From Paenibacillus sp. YYML68 (lineage in GTDB: Bacteria; Bacillota; Bacilli; Paenibacillales; NBRC-103111): a stretch of DNA of 64,000 nucleotides. The notes under the pieces were generated by a model. That model worked only from the letters and a program-made list of their open reading frames with translations, was not told where the DNA came from and made no database searches. Shown here one piece after another: positions 17,811 through 27,704 of this stretch (position 1 is the stretch's first letter; each line of letters begins with the position of its first letter). The stretch covers positions 3,264,501 through 3,328,500 of the forward strand of contig NZ_BQYI01000001.1 of the NCBI RefSeq assembly GCF_027923405.1, written 5' to 3'. The position numbers and the translations under genes are program-made.

Positions 17811-18926
17811 TTATACAAAGCGGAACGGCTCCGTATCAATCGTCGAGGCGATGACCTTCGTTGACCATCTGCGCTCCTCGAGCTTCGACTGTAAATACCG
17901 GGCTACGCCCTTCTTCATGATCTTCTCTACGTTATGTCCCGGATCGATCAACGTCATGCCAGCAGCAAGCGCATCGTGAGCGGTATGGTAATCGATATCT
18001 CCGGTGACGAGCACATCCGCCCCGGCGAACATCGCATGGCGTACATAGCGGCTGCCCGAGCCTCCCAGTACAGCAGCCTTGCGAATGACACGGTCCATAT
18101 CGCCGACGACACGCACCATCGGGACGTCGTAGGCTGTCTTAACGCGCTCGCACAGCTCTCCTAGCGTCACCGGCTGCTCCAGCTTGCCCGCACGACCAAG
18201 CCCGAACGTCCGTGTCTTCAGATCGAGCGCGTACAGATCGTAGGCGACCTCCTCGTACGGATGCGCCTTGAGCATCGCCTGAACGACGCGGCGCTCCGCG
18301 CTCTGCGGCACGATCGTCTCGATTCGCACCTCATGCGCCTGCTCCGCCTTGCCCGGCTTGCCGATGAATGGGTCCGTGCCTTCACCAGGCTTGAACGTGC
18401 CGACGCCCTCGATATTGAAGCTGCATTCCGTATAACGGCCAATGCCTCCCGCTCCTGCCTCGAACATTGCCGATCTCACCTTGTCCGCATGCTCGATCGG
18501 TACGAAGACGACGAGCTTCTTCAGCTTGTCCGTGTGCACCTCATCGAGCGGCTCCGACACCTGAATGCCGATCGCCTCGGCCATCATGTCGTTGATGCCG
18601 CCGTCAGCAACATCAAGGTTCGTATGCGAGATGTAGACCGCGATGTCGTTTTTGATCAGCTTCTCATACAGCCGCCCTGCTGGTGTATCGGTCTGAAGAT
18701 GAGCAAGCGGGCGGAAAATAATCGCATGATGAGCGATAATGAGATTGGCCCCATGCTGGATCGCCTCCTCGACAACCGCCTCGGTGACGTCGAGCGCGAT
18801 CAGTACGCTCGTAATTTCCTTCTGCAGCGACCCGAGCTGCAGTCCGATTTTGTCATCGGGCACTGCATACGACTTCGGAGCGAGCTCCTCCATTAGTTGA
18901 ATGACGGCTTGACCTTTGGCGAGCAT
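17811..18926 (-). CDS. yqfO: Nif3-like dinuclear metal centre protein (YqfO)
   Basis: This 371-residue protein has the two Nif3/YbgI halves (HHAIIFRPLA with metal-binding His residues, HTNLDVADGG, and ITGDIDYHTAHDA near the C-terminus) split by the PII-like middle domain (about residues 130-230, KLVVFVPIEHADKVRSAM) present in Bacillota YqfO. These proteins form metal-bound hexamers and have GTP cyclohydrolase-like similarity; the reaction is not settled. It overlaps the end of trmK by 34 bases, as in B. subtilis where the two are adjacent. Confidence 0.93.
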   Translation of the reverse strand: MLAKGQAVIQLMEELAPKSYAVPDDKIGLQLGSLQKEITSVLIALDVTEAVVEEAIQHGANLIIAHHAIIFRPLAHLQTDTPAGRLYEKLIKNDIAVYISHTNLDVADGGINDMMAEAIGIQVSEPLDEVHTDKLKKLVVFVPIEHADKVRSAMFEAGAGGIGRYTECSFNIEGVGTFKPGEGTDPFIGKPGKAEQAHEVRIETIVPQSAERRVVQAMLKAHPYEEVAYDLYALDLKTRTFGLGRAGKLEQPVTLGELCERVKTAYDVPMVRVVGDMDRVIRKAAVLGGSGSRYVRHAMFAGADVLVTGDIDYHTAHDALAAGMTLIDPGHNVEKIMKKGVARYLQSKLEERRWSTKVIASTIDTEPFRFV

Positions 18927-19675
18927 GCGCTCAGCACCTCCTCGATCCGATTTATTTGCTCACGAATGCGGGCTTCCTTCTCACGGGCAGTCTCCATCTG
19001 CGACAGCTTCAGCTGACTGCACACCTTCTCCAGCTTGTCCAGCTCAAGCCGCCACTTACGCACCCACACCTCGGGACATTGTTGCACCAGGTGCGGGCCC
19101 ATTGTGATCAGCATTTCCCGAGATACAACAACATTCTCATTCAGCTGCAGAGGCTTGTAGAGCTGATCTGCCTCCTCGCTTGACCCGAGCTCAGCCGTGA
19201 GAATCTCGTAAATCTTCCCATCTTCCTCCAAAATACGCTCGTTCAGCAGCGACCAGCCGTTCGCCAGCAGCCACTCGCGCACCGCATCCTCGCCCACGTT
19301 CGGCTGCAGCACAAGCCTCTTGACGCCCTCGAGCTTCGCCTTGCCGGCCTCCAGTATAGAGGCGATCAGCACGCCGCCCATGCCAGCGATCGTAATGACG
19401 TCGACCTCGCTCCGCTCGATGACGGCCAAGCCGTCGCCGAGCCGAACATCGATGACATGTGCGAGACCAGCGAACCGAACCTGCTTGGAAGCCGCCTCGA
19501 ACGGTCCGGCGTTCACCTCGCCGGCTACCCCTTTCACAATCGTGCCCTGCTCTGCCAGATACGATGGCAGCAACGCGTGATCCGAGCCGATATCCGCCAA
19601 TCGACTTCCTTGGGGCACCTCCTGTGCAATCCACTCCAACCGCTTCGATAATTGAATCAAGATCCCATCACCCAT
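18893..19675 (-). CDS. trmK: tRNA (adenine(22)-N1)-methyltransferase TrmK
   Basis: This class I SAM-dependent methyltransferase has RLADIGSDHALLPSYL (motif I) near the N-terminus, ITIAGMGGVLIASIL in the middle (NPPY-like position) and a C-terminal coiled coil rich in Glu/Arg. It makes m1A22 in tRNA. I choose the ATG at 19675 (260 residues); the frame continues upstream but inside the previous gene. It overlaps the upstream membrane protein gene by about 19 bases. A TTG at 19660 overlapping that gene's stop is an alternative. Confidence 0.92.
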   Translation of the reverse strand: MGDGILIQLSKRLEWIAQEVPQGSRLADIGSDHALLPSYLAEQGTIVKGVAGEVNAGPFEAASKQVRFAGLAHVIDVRLGDGLAVIERSEVDVITIAGMGGVLIASILEAGKAKLEGVKRLVLQPNVGEDAVREWLLANGWSLLNERILEEDGKIYEILTAELGSSEEADQLYKPLQLNENVVVSREMLITMGPHLVQQCPEVWVRKWRLELDKLEKVCSQLKLSQMETAREKEARIREQINRIEEVLSACSPKVKPSFN

Positions 19676-20508
19676 TTCGTCCACTTCGTCCGATACATAA
19701 ACAAGTACGCCGCTTGCACACATAGCTTCGCGAGCAGTACCCATTGTACGGTCTCTTCTCCGTACTGTTCGGCATACAGCATAGCATACAATTCCGGCAT
19801 GTACCAAACGATGTTGCCGAGCGCGAAAAATACAAAGCCGAGCTGACGGCTTCGATCATGAATGAGCCACGACAGCCAGCAAAATAAAATGGCAAGAGGC
19901 ACCCAGCTCACCTCAAGCGTGACCCAGCTGATCGTATCGAGCTGATGATGCAGCAACCAACCATAACAAAACACGAGACTCACCCAACCGCACAGCTGGA
20001 ATAAAGCAAGCCTCGCAGCAACACCGGTCACCATCCAGATCACACTCGTCAAAAACACATAGCCGACCATCAGCACAGGCTCCTCATAGCCGTGAAGCTT
20101 CAGCATGTAGACGCCGATAAACAGCAGAAATAAAGAGGCCATGCCCAGTATGATCTGAGCAGCCATCGGCTCCTTCTGCCGCTTCGCACCTCCGAAGGCG
20201 TAGCACGTTACAAGAAAGGCGAGAGACACCCCTATTTGCATTGGAATTTCAAAAGCGTTAAAATTAAGAGCAGTAAAGGAAATAACGATGGCAGCGAGCA
20301 ATAGTAGTGACCATATTTTCCAGCTGCTGTTAACGATTTGTGAAGACGACATTCCAAGAAGGCGGCCAGGTGATTCCAGCTTCGGCTTCTCCAAGCCTTC
20401 CGTTACATATAAGTTAAGTAAGAAATCACAATATTGCTCTGGCAGCAAACGGCTTCGACGCCAGTGCTCGATCTCATGGATCATCATGATTTTTTTCTTA
20501 TCATCCAT
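19657..20508 (-). CDS. Multi-pass membrane protein of unknown function
   Basis: This 283-residue protein has an N-terminal soluble helical segment of about 60 residues (IHEIEHWRRSRLLPEQY, as at the start of several DUF2157-type membrane proteins) and then eight or so hydrophobic segments. No catalytic motif is seen. GGGGGTGG lies upstream. It is the first gene of the trmK-nif3 transcript, downstream of the sigA terminator. Confidence 0.75.
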   Translation of the reverse strand: MDDKKKIMMIHEIEHWRRSRLLPEQYCDFLLNLYVTEGLEKPKLESPGRLLGMSSSQIVNSSWKIWSLLLLAAIVISFTALNFNAFEIPMQIGVSLAFLVTCYAFGGAKRQKEPMAAQIILGMASLFLLFIGVYMLKLHGYEEPVLMVGYVFLTSVIWMVTGVAARLALFQLCGWVSLVFCYGWLLHHQLDTISWVTLEVSWVPLAILFCWLSWLIHDRSRQLGFVFFALGNIVWYMPELYAMLYAEQYGEETVQWVLLAKLCVQAAYLFMYRTKWTKWVMGS

Positions 20509-20541
20509 CAGCCGCCACCCCCAAGACTCATGCTAGTAGTT

Positions 20542-20583
20542 AAAAAATTAGACCTTACTGCAGCGATTCGCAGAAAGGTCTAA
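20542..20583 (-). terminator. Rho-independent terminator of the dnaG-sigA operon
   Basis: On the minus strand TTAGACCTT...AAGGTCTAA form the stem and are followed by TTTTTT. It lies about 50 bases after the sigA stop. Confidence 0.85.
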
Positions 20584-20633
20584 TCCATGCGTCCACCGCC
20601 AAAGTAGCGCCGCACTACACGCGTCATTAGCGT

Positions 20634-21746
20634 CTATTCGAGAAAATCCTTCAACCGCTTGCTTCGGCTCGGATGACGAAGCTTCCGCAGCGCCTTCGCC
20701 TCAATCTGTCGAATACGCTCACGTGTGACTCCGAACACTTTGCCTACTTCTTCCAGCGTCCTTGTACGGCCGTCATCGAGTCCGAAGCGTAGACGAAGCA
20801 CGTTCTCCTCACGCTCGGTCAACGTATCCAGCACATCCTCCAGCTGTTCCTTCAGAAGCTCATAAGCAGCTGCATCGGCTGGTGCCAGTGCCTCTTGATC
20901 TTCGATGAAGTCGCCCAGATGCGAATCGTCCTCTTCACCGATCGGCGTTTCAAGCGATACCGGCTCCTGCGCGATTTTCATAATTTCACGAACCTTATCG
21001 GTGCTCAGGTCCATTTCCTTCGCAATTTCCTCCGGTGTCGGTTCACGCCCAAGCTCCTGCAGGAGCTGCCGCGACACGCGAATGAGCTTATTGATCGTCT
21101 CTACCATGTGCACAGGAATACGGATCGTTCTCGCTTGGTCCGCGATCGCACGGGTAATGGCCTGACGAATCCACCAGGTTGCATATGTACTGAACTTATA
21201 GCCCTTCGTATGGTCGAACTTCTCAACCGCCTTGATCAAGCCCATGTTGCCCTCTTGAATGAGATCGAGGAACAGCATGCCGCGTCCAACATAACGCTTC
21301 GCTATGCTGACGACAAGTCGCAGGTTCGCTTCGGCCAATCGACGCTTCGCTTCCTCATCCCCGAGCTCAATGCGCTTCGCGAGGTCTACCTCATCCTCGG
21401 CAGACAGAAGCGGCACACGGCCGATTTCCTTCAAGTACATCCGAACCGGATCGTTGATCTTGATGCCCGGCGGCAGGGACAGGTCATCATCGAATTGGAA
21501 ATCGTCATGCTCCATCGGACCCATCTCATGCTCTTCATCCGACTCGTTGCCGACATCGATGCCCATCTCCTGAAGATGCTCGAAGAATTCGTCGATTTGC
21601 TCCGGATCTTGATCGAAAGGAGCCAGCTTTTCCATAATTTCCTTGTACGTAATGGCCGAACGTTTCTTTCCTTGTTCGATTAATTGGTCTTTTACCTGCT
21701 CTAACGTCAACTCGGTCTCTATTTCAGTGCGTTGATCGTTCGCCAT
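20634..21746 (-). CDS. sigA: Primary RNA polymerase sigma factor SigA (RpoD)
   Basis: The protein has 370 residues from the ATG at 21746, preceded by AAGGAGGAGGG. It has a short region 1.1, an acidic stretch, region 1.2 ([16 protein letters not shown]), region 2 with [15 protein letters not shown] (-10 recognition and melting), region 3 and region 4.2 with [19 protein letters not shown] (-35 recognition). This is the vegetative sigma factor. It follows dnaG by 47 bases, the conserved macromolecular-synthesis arrangement. Confidence 0.98.
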   Translation of the reverse strand: MANDQRTEIETELTLEQVKDQLIEQGKKRSAITYKEIMEKLAPFDQDPEQIDEFFEHLQEMGIDVGNESDEEHEMGPMEHDDFQFDDDLSLPPGIKINDPVRMYLKEIGRVPLLSAEDEVDLAKRIELGDEEAKRRLAEANLRLVVSIAKRYVGRGMLFLDLIQEGNMGLIKAVEKFDHTKGYKFSTYATWWIRQAITRAIADQARTIRIPVHMVETINKLIRVSRQLLQELGREPTPEEIAKEMDLSTDKVREIMKIAQEPVSLETPIGEEDDSHLGDFIEDQEALAPADAAAYELLKEQLEDVLDTLTEREENVLRLRFGLDDGRTRTLEEVGKVFGVTRERIRQIEAKALRKLRHPSRSKRLKDFLE

Positions 21747-21793
21747 AAATCCAACTCCCTCCTCCTTGGAGCAGTCCTCTGATGGACCGGCTA

Positions 21794-23629
21794 TCATGAT
21801 GACTTCAGCTGCTTCTCCAAGGAAATGATTTCACTTGCCAGCTTCAGAGCGGTCGGGATATCTCCCGAGCGTTCTGCTTGTTTCACTTGCTCTCTCTTCG
21901 CTTCGAGCTCTTGCACGAGAGGGTACTTCTTTATTTCGCGGATGTAATCGTCAATGACGGCTTCATTCACGCCATTGCGATTATCTATTAAGGTTAAGGA
22001 GCTCGCCAAGCTCTCTAGCTTGTCATCTTGAAGCATTCCGATGAACATGCTTGCATTCGGTTCGTAGCCTTGCGCGTAATAAGCGTACAGGTAAGCAGCA
22101 ATTGCCGCATGCTCCTCTACATTAAAGCCGTCTCCGAGCTGTTTTTCCACGTACTGGGCGACCTCTTGATCCTGAATCATAACCGCAAGCAGCTGCTTTT
22201 CGGCAAACTGATATGCAGGAATGATCGCAGGAGACTGTGTTCGGGGCCTCCCGTTATTCCTAACATTATTCCACGGATTAGGTTTATTATCCCCTTGTGC
22301 TTCCTTTTTTTCCGCTTGTAGCCTGATTTCATTCAACGCTTGCATAGCGGTATCGAAGGAATAACGAAACTCCGTGGTCAGCTCCTTTACGTAGTGCTCT
22401 CGTTCAATCGGCGACGCAAGACCTGCGATAACCCGAAGTGCCTGCTGTATGTATCGTAGCCTCTCCCCATCCTCCTGCATCTTATAGTTTCTGCGAAAAT
22501 ATAGAAGCTTATATTTGATCGATGGTACAGCGGGATCCATAATCTCGCGTACAAATCGTTCAGAACCGTATTTGCCAATATACTCGTCAGGGTCCATACC
22601 GCTTGGCAGCAGTGCGATTCTAACCTGACAGCCTGCATTCTCCAGCAGCGGAATGCTCTTGTAAGCTGCCGCTTGCCCGGCTGAGTCGCCGTCGTATACA
22701 ACGACAACGCGCTCGGCCAATCTTCGGATCTGCTCCGCATGCTCCGGCGTCAGTGCCGTTCCCATCGTAGCAACGCCGTTGTGTACGCCTGCATCCCATG
22801 AGCGAATAACGTCAAGATAGCCTTCGAACAGAGCCAGCTCCTGCGTTTTGCGTATCTGAGGTCTTGCTGCGTGCATGTTGTACAGCGTCCTGCTCTTGTG
22901 GAACAGCATCGATTCGGGACTGTTTAAATATTTGGGCTGCCCGTCACCCATCAATCGTCCACCGAAGGCGACCGTCTGCCCCTTCCAGTCCCGTATGGGA
23001 AAAATAACCCGATCGCGAAACTTATCCACATAGCCAGTGCCGTCCTGCTTAGCGGATATAAGACCGCCTTGCTCCATGAGCGTTAGCGGAAACTGCTTCT
23101 TCTCCAGCAAGTTCACCAGCGTATCCCAGCGCTGCGGCGCGTAGCCGAGCCCGAACGCCTCCATCAGCTTATCGCTAAGCCCGCGGTTGCGTAAATATTG
23201 CTTGGCCGCCTTCCCCTGCTCGGTGTTATGCAGGATGTACTGGTACAGCTTCTCCGCCAGCTCATATGCCTCGAGCAGCTTCGTCCGATCCTTGTTCTCC
23301 TTCGTCTCTGGGCCGTCTGTAGCAAGTCCGAATTGAACATCCAAACTCGCCTCCTCCGCCAGCTTCCGAATCGCTTGCCCGTAGGACAATCCCTCAATAT
23401 CGGCGACGAACCCGATTACATTCCCACCGGCTTGGCAGCCGTAGCAATGATAGATCTGCTTCTCCGGTGTGACGGTGAACGAAGCCGTTTTCTCCGAGTG
23501 GAAAGGACACAGTCCCTTCATATAATGTCCCTGCTTCGTCAAGTGGACGTATTTGCCAACGACCTCGACGATGTCGTGAGCCTTCAGCACTGCGTCGACG
23601 ACGGGCTGCGGAATGCGTCCGTTACTCAT
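21794..23629 (-). CDS. dnaG: DNA primase DnaG
   Basis: The protein has 611 residues from the ATG at 23629; a GTG nine bases upstream is possible but overlaps the AGGTGG site. It has a zinc-binding CHC2 domain ([13 protein letters not shown]...YHCYGC, residues about 38-62), the DnaG catalytic core and TOPRIM domain ([19 protein letters not shown]), and a helical C-terminal helicase-binding domain. It synthesises RNA primers at the replication fork. Confidence 0.97.
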   Translation of the reverse strand: MSNGRIPQPVVDAVLKAHDIVEVVGKYVHLTKQGHYMKGLCPFHSEKTASFTVTPEKQIYHCYGCQAGGNVIGFVADIEGLSYGQAIRKLAEEASLDVQFGLATDGPETKENKDRTKLLEAYELAEKLYQYILHNTEQGKAAKQYLRNRGLSDKLMEAFGLGYAPQRWDTLVNLLEKKQFPLTLMEQGGLISAKQDGTGYVDKFRDRVIFPIRDWKGQTVAFGGRLMGDGQPKYLNSPESMLFHKSRTLYNMHAARPQIRKTQELALFEGYLDVIRSWDAGVHNGVATMGTALTPEHAEQIRRLAERVVVVYDGDSAGQAAAYKSIPLLENAGCQVRIALLPSGMDPDEYIGKYGSERFVREIMDPAVPSIKYKLLYFRRNYKMQEDGERLRYIQQALRVIAGLASPIEREHYVKELTTEFRYSFDTAMQALNEIRLQAEKKEAQGDNKPNPWNNVRNNGRPRTQSPAIIPAYQFAEKQLLAVMIQDQEVAQYVEKQLGDGFNVEEHAAIAAYLYAYYAQGYEPNASMFIGMLQDDKLESLASSLTLIDNRNGVNEAVIDDYIREIKKYPLVQELEAKREQVKQAERSGDIPTALKLASEIISLEKQLKSS

Positions 23630-23669
23630 CCTATCCACCTACAATTCCATTAACACGTATAACTATTCG

Positions 23670-24128
23670 CTATGTCGTGTGATTTTCCTGCAACCTCGAC
23701 AAAAGTTTTGTCAAAGATTGTAGAAATATTTGTCGATCTTGCTCGGTGAACGGCTTCGGCCCCTTCGTATACTTCCCCCCGCGCCTCAGCCTCGCTTGCT
23801 CATGTCGGCGCTCAAGCAAGAAATCAATCGACTTATCTTGATACAACTGTCCTCTGTTAGACATCGCATAAGCCCGCTTGCCCAAAGCCAATGCGGCAAG
23901 TCCAAAGTCCTGCGTAACGAGCACATCTCCAGGGCTTACCTTATTCGCGATATACAGATCAGCCGACTGGCTTGACCGGTCAACCTGCACGATCTGCACC
24001 CCTTCCTCCGGCTGCAGCCGGTGATCGAAGGAGGCAACCATAAGGACGGGAACGCCGTGTAGCGCCGCAGCTTGCCGAATTTCTGGCTTAACCGGGCACG
24101 CATCGGCGTCAACCATTATTTTGAACAT
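23670..24128 (-). CDS. yqxD: YaiI/YqxD family protein (UPF0178)
   Basis: This 152-residue protein shows the family pattern VDADACPVK at the N-terminus, VQVDRSSQSADLYI, DVLVTQDFGLA and RGGKYTKGPKPF. It has a PIN-like fold with conserved Asp residues suggesting a nuclease, but the activity is not known. It has the same position before dnaG as in B. subtilis. Confidence 0.92.
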   Translation of the reverse strand: MFKIMVDADACPVKPEIRQAAALHGVPVLMVASFDHRLQPEEGVQIVQVDRSSQSADLYIANKVSPGDVLVTQDFGLAALALGKRAYAMSNRGQLYQDKSIDFLLERRHEQARLRRGGKYTKGPKPFTEQDRQIFLQSLTKLLSRLQENHTT

Positions 24129-24228
24129 ATGCTTATACCTGCCGGGTTGAAGGATTGACGTGCGAAACTACCGTAATATTATATACGATGAATTTACAAA
24201 AAATCCTGCTTCCTCTCTAAAACAACAG

Positions 24229-25047
24229 CTACCGCGAACGCATAAGATCGATGATCATGCTCGCTGTTTCCTCCACCGCTTTATTCGACACATCAATAAC
24301 GGTACAGCCGATTTTGCTCATAATCGTATCGGCGAACGCAAGCTCCTTCAGTATGCGCTCCGTGTTCGCGTAGGTGGCGTTGCCTGGCAAGCCAAGAGTC
24401 TTCAGTCTTTCTGTTCGTATCATATTCAGCTTATGGGGATCAATTCGAAGACCGATCATTTTTTTGGGAGAAACGGTGAACAGTTGATCTGGCGGCGCGA
24501 TCTCGGGCACGAGTGGCACATTCGCGACCTTGTACTTCTTATGGGCCAAATACATGGAGAGAGGTGTCTTCGAGGTACGGGATACGCCTACCAGCACGAT
24601 ATCTGCCTGCAGCACACCGTTAAAGTCCCGGCCGTCATCGTATTTAACTGCGAATTCGATCGCCTCGACTTTGCGGAAATAGTCTTCATCCAGTCGGTGA
24701 ATCATACCAGGACGGTGACTGGCCTCCTGATTGAACGAATGCTCTAGCGCACGAATTACGGGGCCAAGCAGATCGACATACGGAATGCCGTTCTTCTCTG
24801 CCTCTTGGATTAAATAATCGCGAAGCTCAGGAATAACGAGCGTAAAGACGATCGTCCCTCCACGAAGCTTGACCGCCTGCATGAGTATATCAATGTCTGC
24901 ACGCCCTTTGATAAAGGGTGACCTGCGAATATCAGCCTCTAGCGGCTCGAACTGGACGGTAGCGGCTCGAACGACGGCTTCGCCCGTATCGCCAGCCGAG
25001 TCGGAGGCCACAAAAACAACCGGCTTAAGCGCCCCTGAATTGCTCAT
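24229..25047 (-). CDS. yqfL: Pyruvate, phosphate dikinase regulatory protein (PpsR/YqfL)
   Basis: This 272-residue protein of the DUF299 family has the P-loop GVSRTSKTPLSMYLA near residue 150 and the N-terminal VASDSAGDTGEAV. It is a bifunctional ADP-dependent kinase and Pi-dependent phosphorylase of PPDK or PEP synthase. In B. subtilis this gene sits after ccpN and glyQS, which are absent here; the gene directly follows recO. AGGAGG precedes the ATG. Confidence 0.93.
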   Translation of the reverse strand: MSNSGALKPVVFVASDSAGDTGEAVVRAATVQFEPLEADIRRSPFIKGRADIDILMQAVKLRGGTIVFTLVIPELRDYLIQEAEKNGIPYVDLLGPVIRALEHSFNQEASHRPGMIHRLDEDYFRKVEAIEFAVKYDDGRDFNGVLQADIVLVGVSRTSKTPLSMYLAHKKYKVANVPLVPEIAPPDQLFTVSPKKMIGLRIDPHKLNMIRTERLKTLGLPGNATYANTERILKELAFADTIMSKIGCTVIDVSNKAVEETASMIIDLMRSR

Positions 25048-25170
25048 AGATGGAAAGCCTCCTATTGTGATCTAACACGAAGAAAAGCTCCAGGATTGGA
25101 GCCAAATGGTGGAGTAAAACTCATATTATATCACATTATAATAGCATTGTGTCAAAAACATGTCAATTTC

Positions 25171-25917
25171 TCACAAGTCGTATTTATACAGCTGGTCTAG
25201 AAAATCTCTGGACTTCAGCTTGATCGCAATGTGCGTATCGAAATAAGTTCGCATCATCGTCTTCAAAAGTGCCTTCGTTTCCGGCTTCACATCAATCTGA
25301 CCGAGCCGGCGCACATCGAGCTGCTGGAATAAGCGCAGCAGCTTCAGTGCACCGGGCGTCAGACGAACGGCCTCCGGCTCACGCAGGCGACAGCTCTCGC
25401 ATAGGATGCCACCCAAGTTGCTGCTGAACGTAACCGCTTCCGAATGACCCCGACATAGCACACATTGCTCGAGCTCGGGAGCGTAGCCAGCCTGCATGAA
25501 CATTTTCATCTCATACAGGTGGAGTACGATCTGCATATCTTTCCCGTCCCTCAATGCGGCTAGGCTCCCCTTTAGCTGCTCGAACATGTAAGGATGCCCC
25601 TCATGGTCTCCGAACATGCGCTCGGTCAGCTCAGCCAAGCAGGATGCATAGGCGGCGAGATCGAGGCTTTCGCGAAGCTTCTGGAACGAATCCTCGATTT
25701 CGGCATGCTGCAGCGAGCCGAGCTGACCCGATTTATAATACGAATAATCGCCCAGTGTGAACAGTTGCACCGCAGAGCCGAACTTGCTCTTTACTTTTTT
25801 CGCGCCGCGGGCGACGAAGCTCACCTTCCCTTGCTCCTTGGTGAACACCGTCACTATTTTGTTGCCTTCCCCATAGTCAATCCCGCGAATTACGATTCCT
25901 TGCAACCTGTGCTGCAT
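25171..25917 (-). CDS. recO: DNA repair and recombination mediator RecO
   Basis: The protein has 248 residues from the ATG at 25917; the longer frame would swallow the upstream repeat. It has an N-terminal OB fold (LQGIVIRGIDYGEGNKIVTVF), a helical middle and a four-cysteine zinc site (CVLCRGH...CESC). RecO loads RecA with RecR on gapped DNA. A dispersed repeat element lies 18 bases upstream of the start. Confidence 0.95.
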   Translation of the reverse strand: MQHRLQGIVIRGIDYGEGNKIVTVFTKEQGKVSFVARGAKKVKSKFGSAVQLFTLGDYSYYKSGQLGSLQHAEIEDSFQKLRESLDLAAYASCLAELTERMFGDHEGHPYMFEQLKGSLAALRDGKDMQIVLHLYEMKMFMQAGYAPELEQCVLCRGHSEAVTFSSNLGGILCESCRLREPEAVRLTPGALKLLRLFQQLDVRRLGQIDVKPETKALLKTMMRTYFDTHIAIKLKSRDFLDQLYKYDL

Positions 25918-25935
25918 AAGGCCGCCTCTCCCTAT

Positions 25936-26025
25936 CCTGAAATAACAAGCTCCGTAATGTCCGGAATTTGTTATGGCAAGCCTCGAAACGAATGTAGCGA
26001 AGCTAAACTGAGGGGCTGCTTCATT
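25936..26025 (-). repeat. Copy A of a dispersed two-hairpin element, upstream of recO
   Basis: Read on the minus strand the copy holds CGAGGCTTGCCATAACA, then a hairpin with stems AACAA/TTGTT and TCCG/CGGA, ending TTGTTATTTCAGGATAGGG, 18 bases before the recO start. It fills the gap between yqzL and recO. It is the most diverged of the four copies (others at 45977, 51456 and 51544) but keeps the pairing. Confidence 0.75.
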
Positions 26026-26030
26026 CGTTG

Positions 26031-26177
26031 CTATTGCAGCCATTCCTCGTGCAAGGCAGCTGTGTCTTGCTCAAGCTCCGGCTCTTCAGCCTCCGGACCG
26101 CCGTTCATTTCTTTATAAAGCAGGTAGGCATCCACATCTCCAGTCATCGAAAAATACTTCCACGAAAAATCTCTCAT
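26031..26177 (-). CDS. yqzL: YqzL family small protein
   Basis: The protein has 48 residues, starting MRDFSWKYFSMTGDVDAYL and ending in an acidic tail. It matches the YqzL family by the D-F-x-W-x-YF-x-x-TG-x-x-x-x-YL pattern and by its place between era and recO, as in B. subtilis. The function is unknown. GGGAGGA lies upstream of the ATG. Confidence 0.9.
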   Translation of the reverse strand: MRDFSWKYFSMTGDVDAYLLYKEMNGGPEAEEPELEQDTAALHEEWLQ

Positions 26178-26323
26178 GGTTCATCCTCCCCTTGGTGACA
26201 TGACAACATTACCTGTTTATAGGATTAGCATGGTACGAATCGCATCGAAGTATGCTGACAAAAAACTGGTATGCATGATATCCATTAACCTAAGCGAAGC
26301 CGCACTGAAACGGGCGAACGAGC

Positions 26324-27241
26324 CTATTCGTGGCGGAAGCCGAGGTCCTTCAGCACAACGTCCTTGTTGCGCCAATCCTTCTTCACCTTCACCCACAGCT
26401 CCAGGAACACTCTCGAGCCGAGCAGCGCCTCGATGTCAGCTCTCGCCTTCTGGCCGACCTCCTTAAGCAGCGCGCCCTTCTTGCCGATGATGATCCCCTT
26501 CTGAGAGTCCCGCTCCACGTAAATAACTGCGCCAATATAGACAACGCCGTTATCCTGCACCTTCATATCCTCGATGCCGACCGCGATCGAATGCGGAATC
26601 TCCTCACGGGTCAGATGTAGAATCTTCTCGCGAATCAGCTCCGCGCAGACGAATTGCTCAGGATGATCGGTCACTTGATCAGCCGGGTAATACTGGGGAC
26701 CGTTCGGCAAAAATTTCACGATCTGTGTCATCAGCGTATTGACATTGTTGCCGTTCAACGCCGAGACCGGCACAATCTCCGCGAACGGATACAGCTCCTT
26801 GTACGTGACGATAATAGGCAGCAGTGCCTCTGGCTGTACCTGGTCAATTTTGTTCAAGACCAGAATGACCGGAGTTGTCACCTTCTTCAGCTGCTCGATG
26901 ATGTAACGATCCCCGCCGCCGATCCCTTCGACGACGTCAACGAGGAATAAGATCGCCTCGACCTCCTTGAGCGCACTCTCCGCCGCTTTCATCATATAGT
27001 CTCCGAGCTTCGAAGACGATTTATGAATGCCGGGCGTATCGAGGAAGACGATCTGAGAATCATCCGTCGTATACACACCATGTATTTTGTTCCGTGTCGT
27101 CTGCGGCTTATCGGACATAATCGCGATCTTCTGTCCAATGACCTGATTCATGAGCGTTGACTTACCGACGTTCGGTCTTCCGATGATCGCAACGAAGCCC
27201 GATCGGAAGCTGTTCTGCTTCGTAGTAGATGTAGATGACAT
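26324..27241 (-). CDS. era: GTPase Era
   Basis: The protein has 305 residues from the ATG at 27241. It has G1 GRPNVGKS, G2 region [12 protein letters not shown]3 DTPGIHK, G4 NKID and a C-terminal KH RNA-binding domain ([18 protein letters not shown]). It binds the 3' end of 16S rRNA in 30S assembly. The start lies one base after the cdd stop. Confidence 0.97.
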   Translation of the reverse strand: MSSTSTTKQNSFRSGFVAIIGRPNVGKSTLMNQVIGQKIAIMSDKPQTTRNKIHGVYTTDDSQIVFLDTPGIHKSSSKLGDYMMKAAESALKEVEAILFLVDVVEGIGGGDRYIIEQLKKVTTPVILVLNKIDQVQPEALLPIIVTYKELYPFAEIVPVSALNGNNVNTLMTQIVKFLPNGPQYYPADQVTDHPEQFVCAELIREKILHLTREEIPHSIAVGIEDMKVQDNGVVYIGAVIYVERDSQKGIIIGKKGALLKEVGQKARADIEALLGSRVFLELWVKVKKDWRNKDVVLKDLGFRHE

Positions 27242-27242
27242 A

Positions 27243-27659
27243 TTAACTGTTCGTTCCCCCGTCCAAATCTTGTGATGTGAAAGCTCCGGGCAGCAGCGCC
27301 GCCACCGTCGTAACAGCGACGTCTCCCCGAAGATTAGCCATATATACCGGCATATCCGGCGCGCACAGCTCAATGAGCACCTGCCTGCATACGCCGCATG
27401 GCGCAATCGGCTGCTCGGTGTCGCCGATAACGGCGATCGCCTTAAAGCTCCCCGCCGCTTCCCCGTCGGCAATGGCGCGGAACAGCGCTGTACGCTCCGC
27501 GCAGTTCGTCGGACCGTAAGCTGCATTCTCGACGTTGCAGCCCAGATGCACCCGGCCTGACGCATCCAGCAGTGCACTGCCGACCTTGAAGCGGGAATAT
27601 GGCGTATACGCGCGCTCACGCGCTAGTTTGGCCTGTTCGATCAGCTTCGCTTGCTCCAT
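27243..27659 (-). CDS. cdd: Cytidine deaminase
   Basis: The protein has 138 residues. The zinc site is NCAERTALF with catalytic Glu and PCGVCRQVL with two Cys. It deaminates cytidine and deoxycytidine for pyrimidine salvage. It sits in the conserved dgkA-cdd-era order. Confidence 0.96.
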   Translation of the reverse strand: MEQAKLIEQAKLARERAYTPYSRFKVGSALLDASGRVHLGCNVENAAYGPTNCAERTALFRAIADGEAAGSFKAIAVIGDTEQPIAPCGVCRQVLIELCAPDMPVYMANLRGDVAVTTVAALLPGAFTSQDLDGGTNS

Positions 27660-27704
27660 AGTCTACATCAGTCCCTTCTGTTCTGAGCGATCCTATGAAT
27701 GCCT

